A stretch of 5,825 nt of DNA from an uncultured Flavobacteriia bacterium (lineage in GTDB: Bacteria > Bacteroidota > Bacteroidia > Flavobacteriales_D > Crocinitomicaceae). Of this stretch, positions 5,795 to 5,825 are shown in pieces (position 1 is the first letter of the stretch; each line of letters starts with the position of its first letter). The stretch is taken from the NCBI GenBank assembly GCA_903930085.1, contig CAIYXD010000485.1, forward strand, positions 1 to 5,825, written 5' to 3'. A model generated the notes under the pieces. That model did no database searches. It saw only the letters and a list, made by a program, of their open reading frames with translations, and was not told the DNA's origin. Made by a program: the position numbers and the translations under genes.

Positions 5795-5825
5795 ATGAAA
5801 AAACGCTATTCCGAAAAAATTCAAA
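5795..5825 (+). CDS. Possible start of a downstream gene, cut by the window edge
   Basis: An ATG at 5795 opens a frame reading MKKRYSEKIQ to the end of the window. It follows a terminator and a possible promoter at suitable distance. A TAA at 5765 closes the frame upstream and there is no earlier ATG, so this would be the start. Only ten codons are visible, too few to name a family. Confidence 0.4.
   Translation, partial: MKKRYSEKIQ

Overview
The window looks like chromosomal DNA from a member of the Bacteroidota, most likely the Flavobacteriales. It is AT-rich. The topoisomerase III, MiaE-type hydroxylase and small outer-membrane barrel all have the look of proteins from that group. Several intergenic sites resemble the Bacteroidota promoter (TTG, then 17-23 bases, then TAnnTTTG) better than a sigma70 promoter. 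I cannot fix the genus. There are no tRNA or rRNA genes, CRISPR arrays, insertion sequences or phage genes. Most of the window is ordinary housekeeping sequence.

Layout: (1) 2-1561, plus strand: the 3' three quarters of topB (DNA topoisomerase III), cut by the window edge. (2) 1572-1928: a small DUF2834 membrane protein ten bases after topB, probably in the same operon. (3) 1918-2071: a small reading frame that overlaps the end of the DUF2834 gene and appears broken by a one-base frameshift. (4) 2068-3804, minus strand: a complete ABC exporter half-transporter whose stop codon overlaps the stop of the small frame. (5) 3935-4516, plus strand: miaE, the tRNA ms2i6A37 hydroxylase, divergent from the exporter. 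(6) 4517-4845: an AT-rich regulatory-looking gap with a probable terminator, nested inverted repeats and a cluster of ATCAA/TTGAT pentamers. (7) 4846-5547: a secreted outer-membrane beta-barrel protein, followed by a clear intrinsic terminator at 5571-5603. (8) 5713-5825: a possible promoter and the first codons of another gene that runs off the window.

The genes do not form one pathway. TopB handles DNA topology, the exporter moves an unknown substrate across the inner membrane, MiaE modifies tRNA, and the barrel protein sits in the outer membrane. I found no convincing new multi-gene system. The two items most worth a second look are the frameshifted small gene at 1918-2071 and the ATCAA/TTGAT cluster with alternative hairpins upstream of the outer-membrane protein gene.
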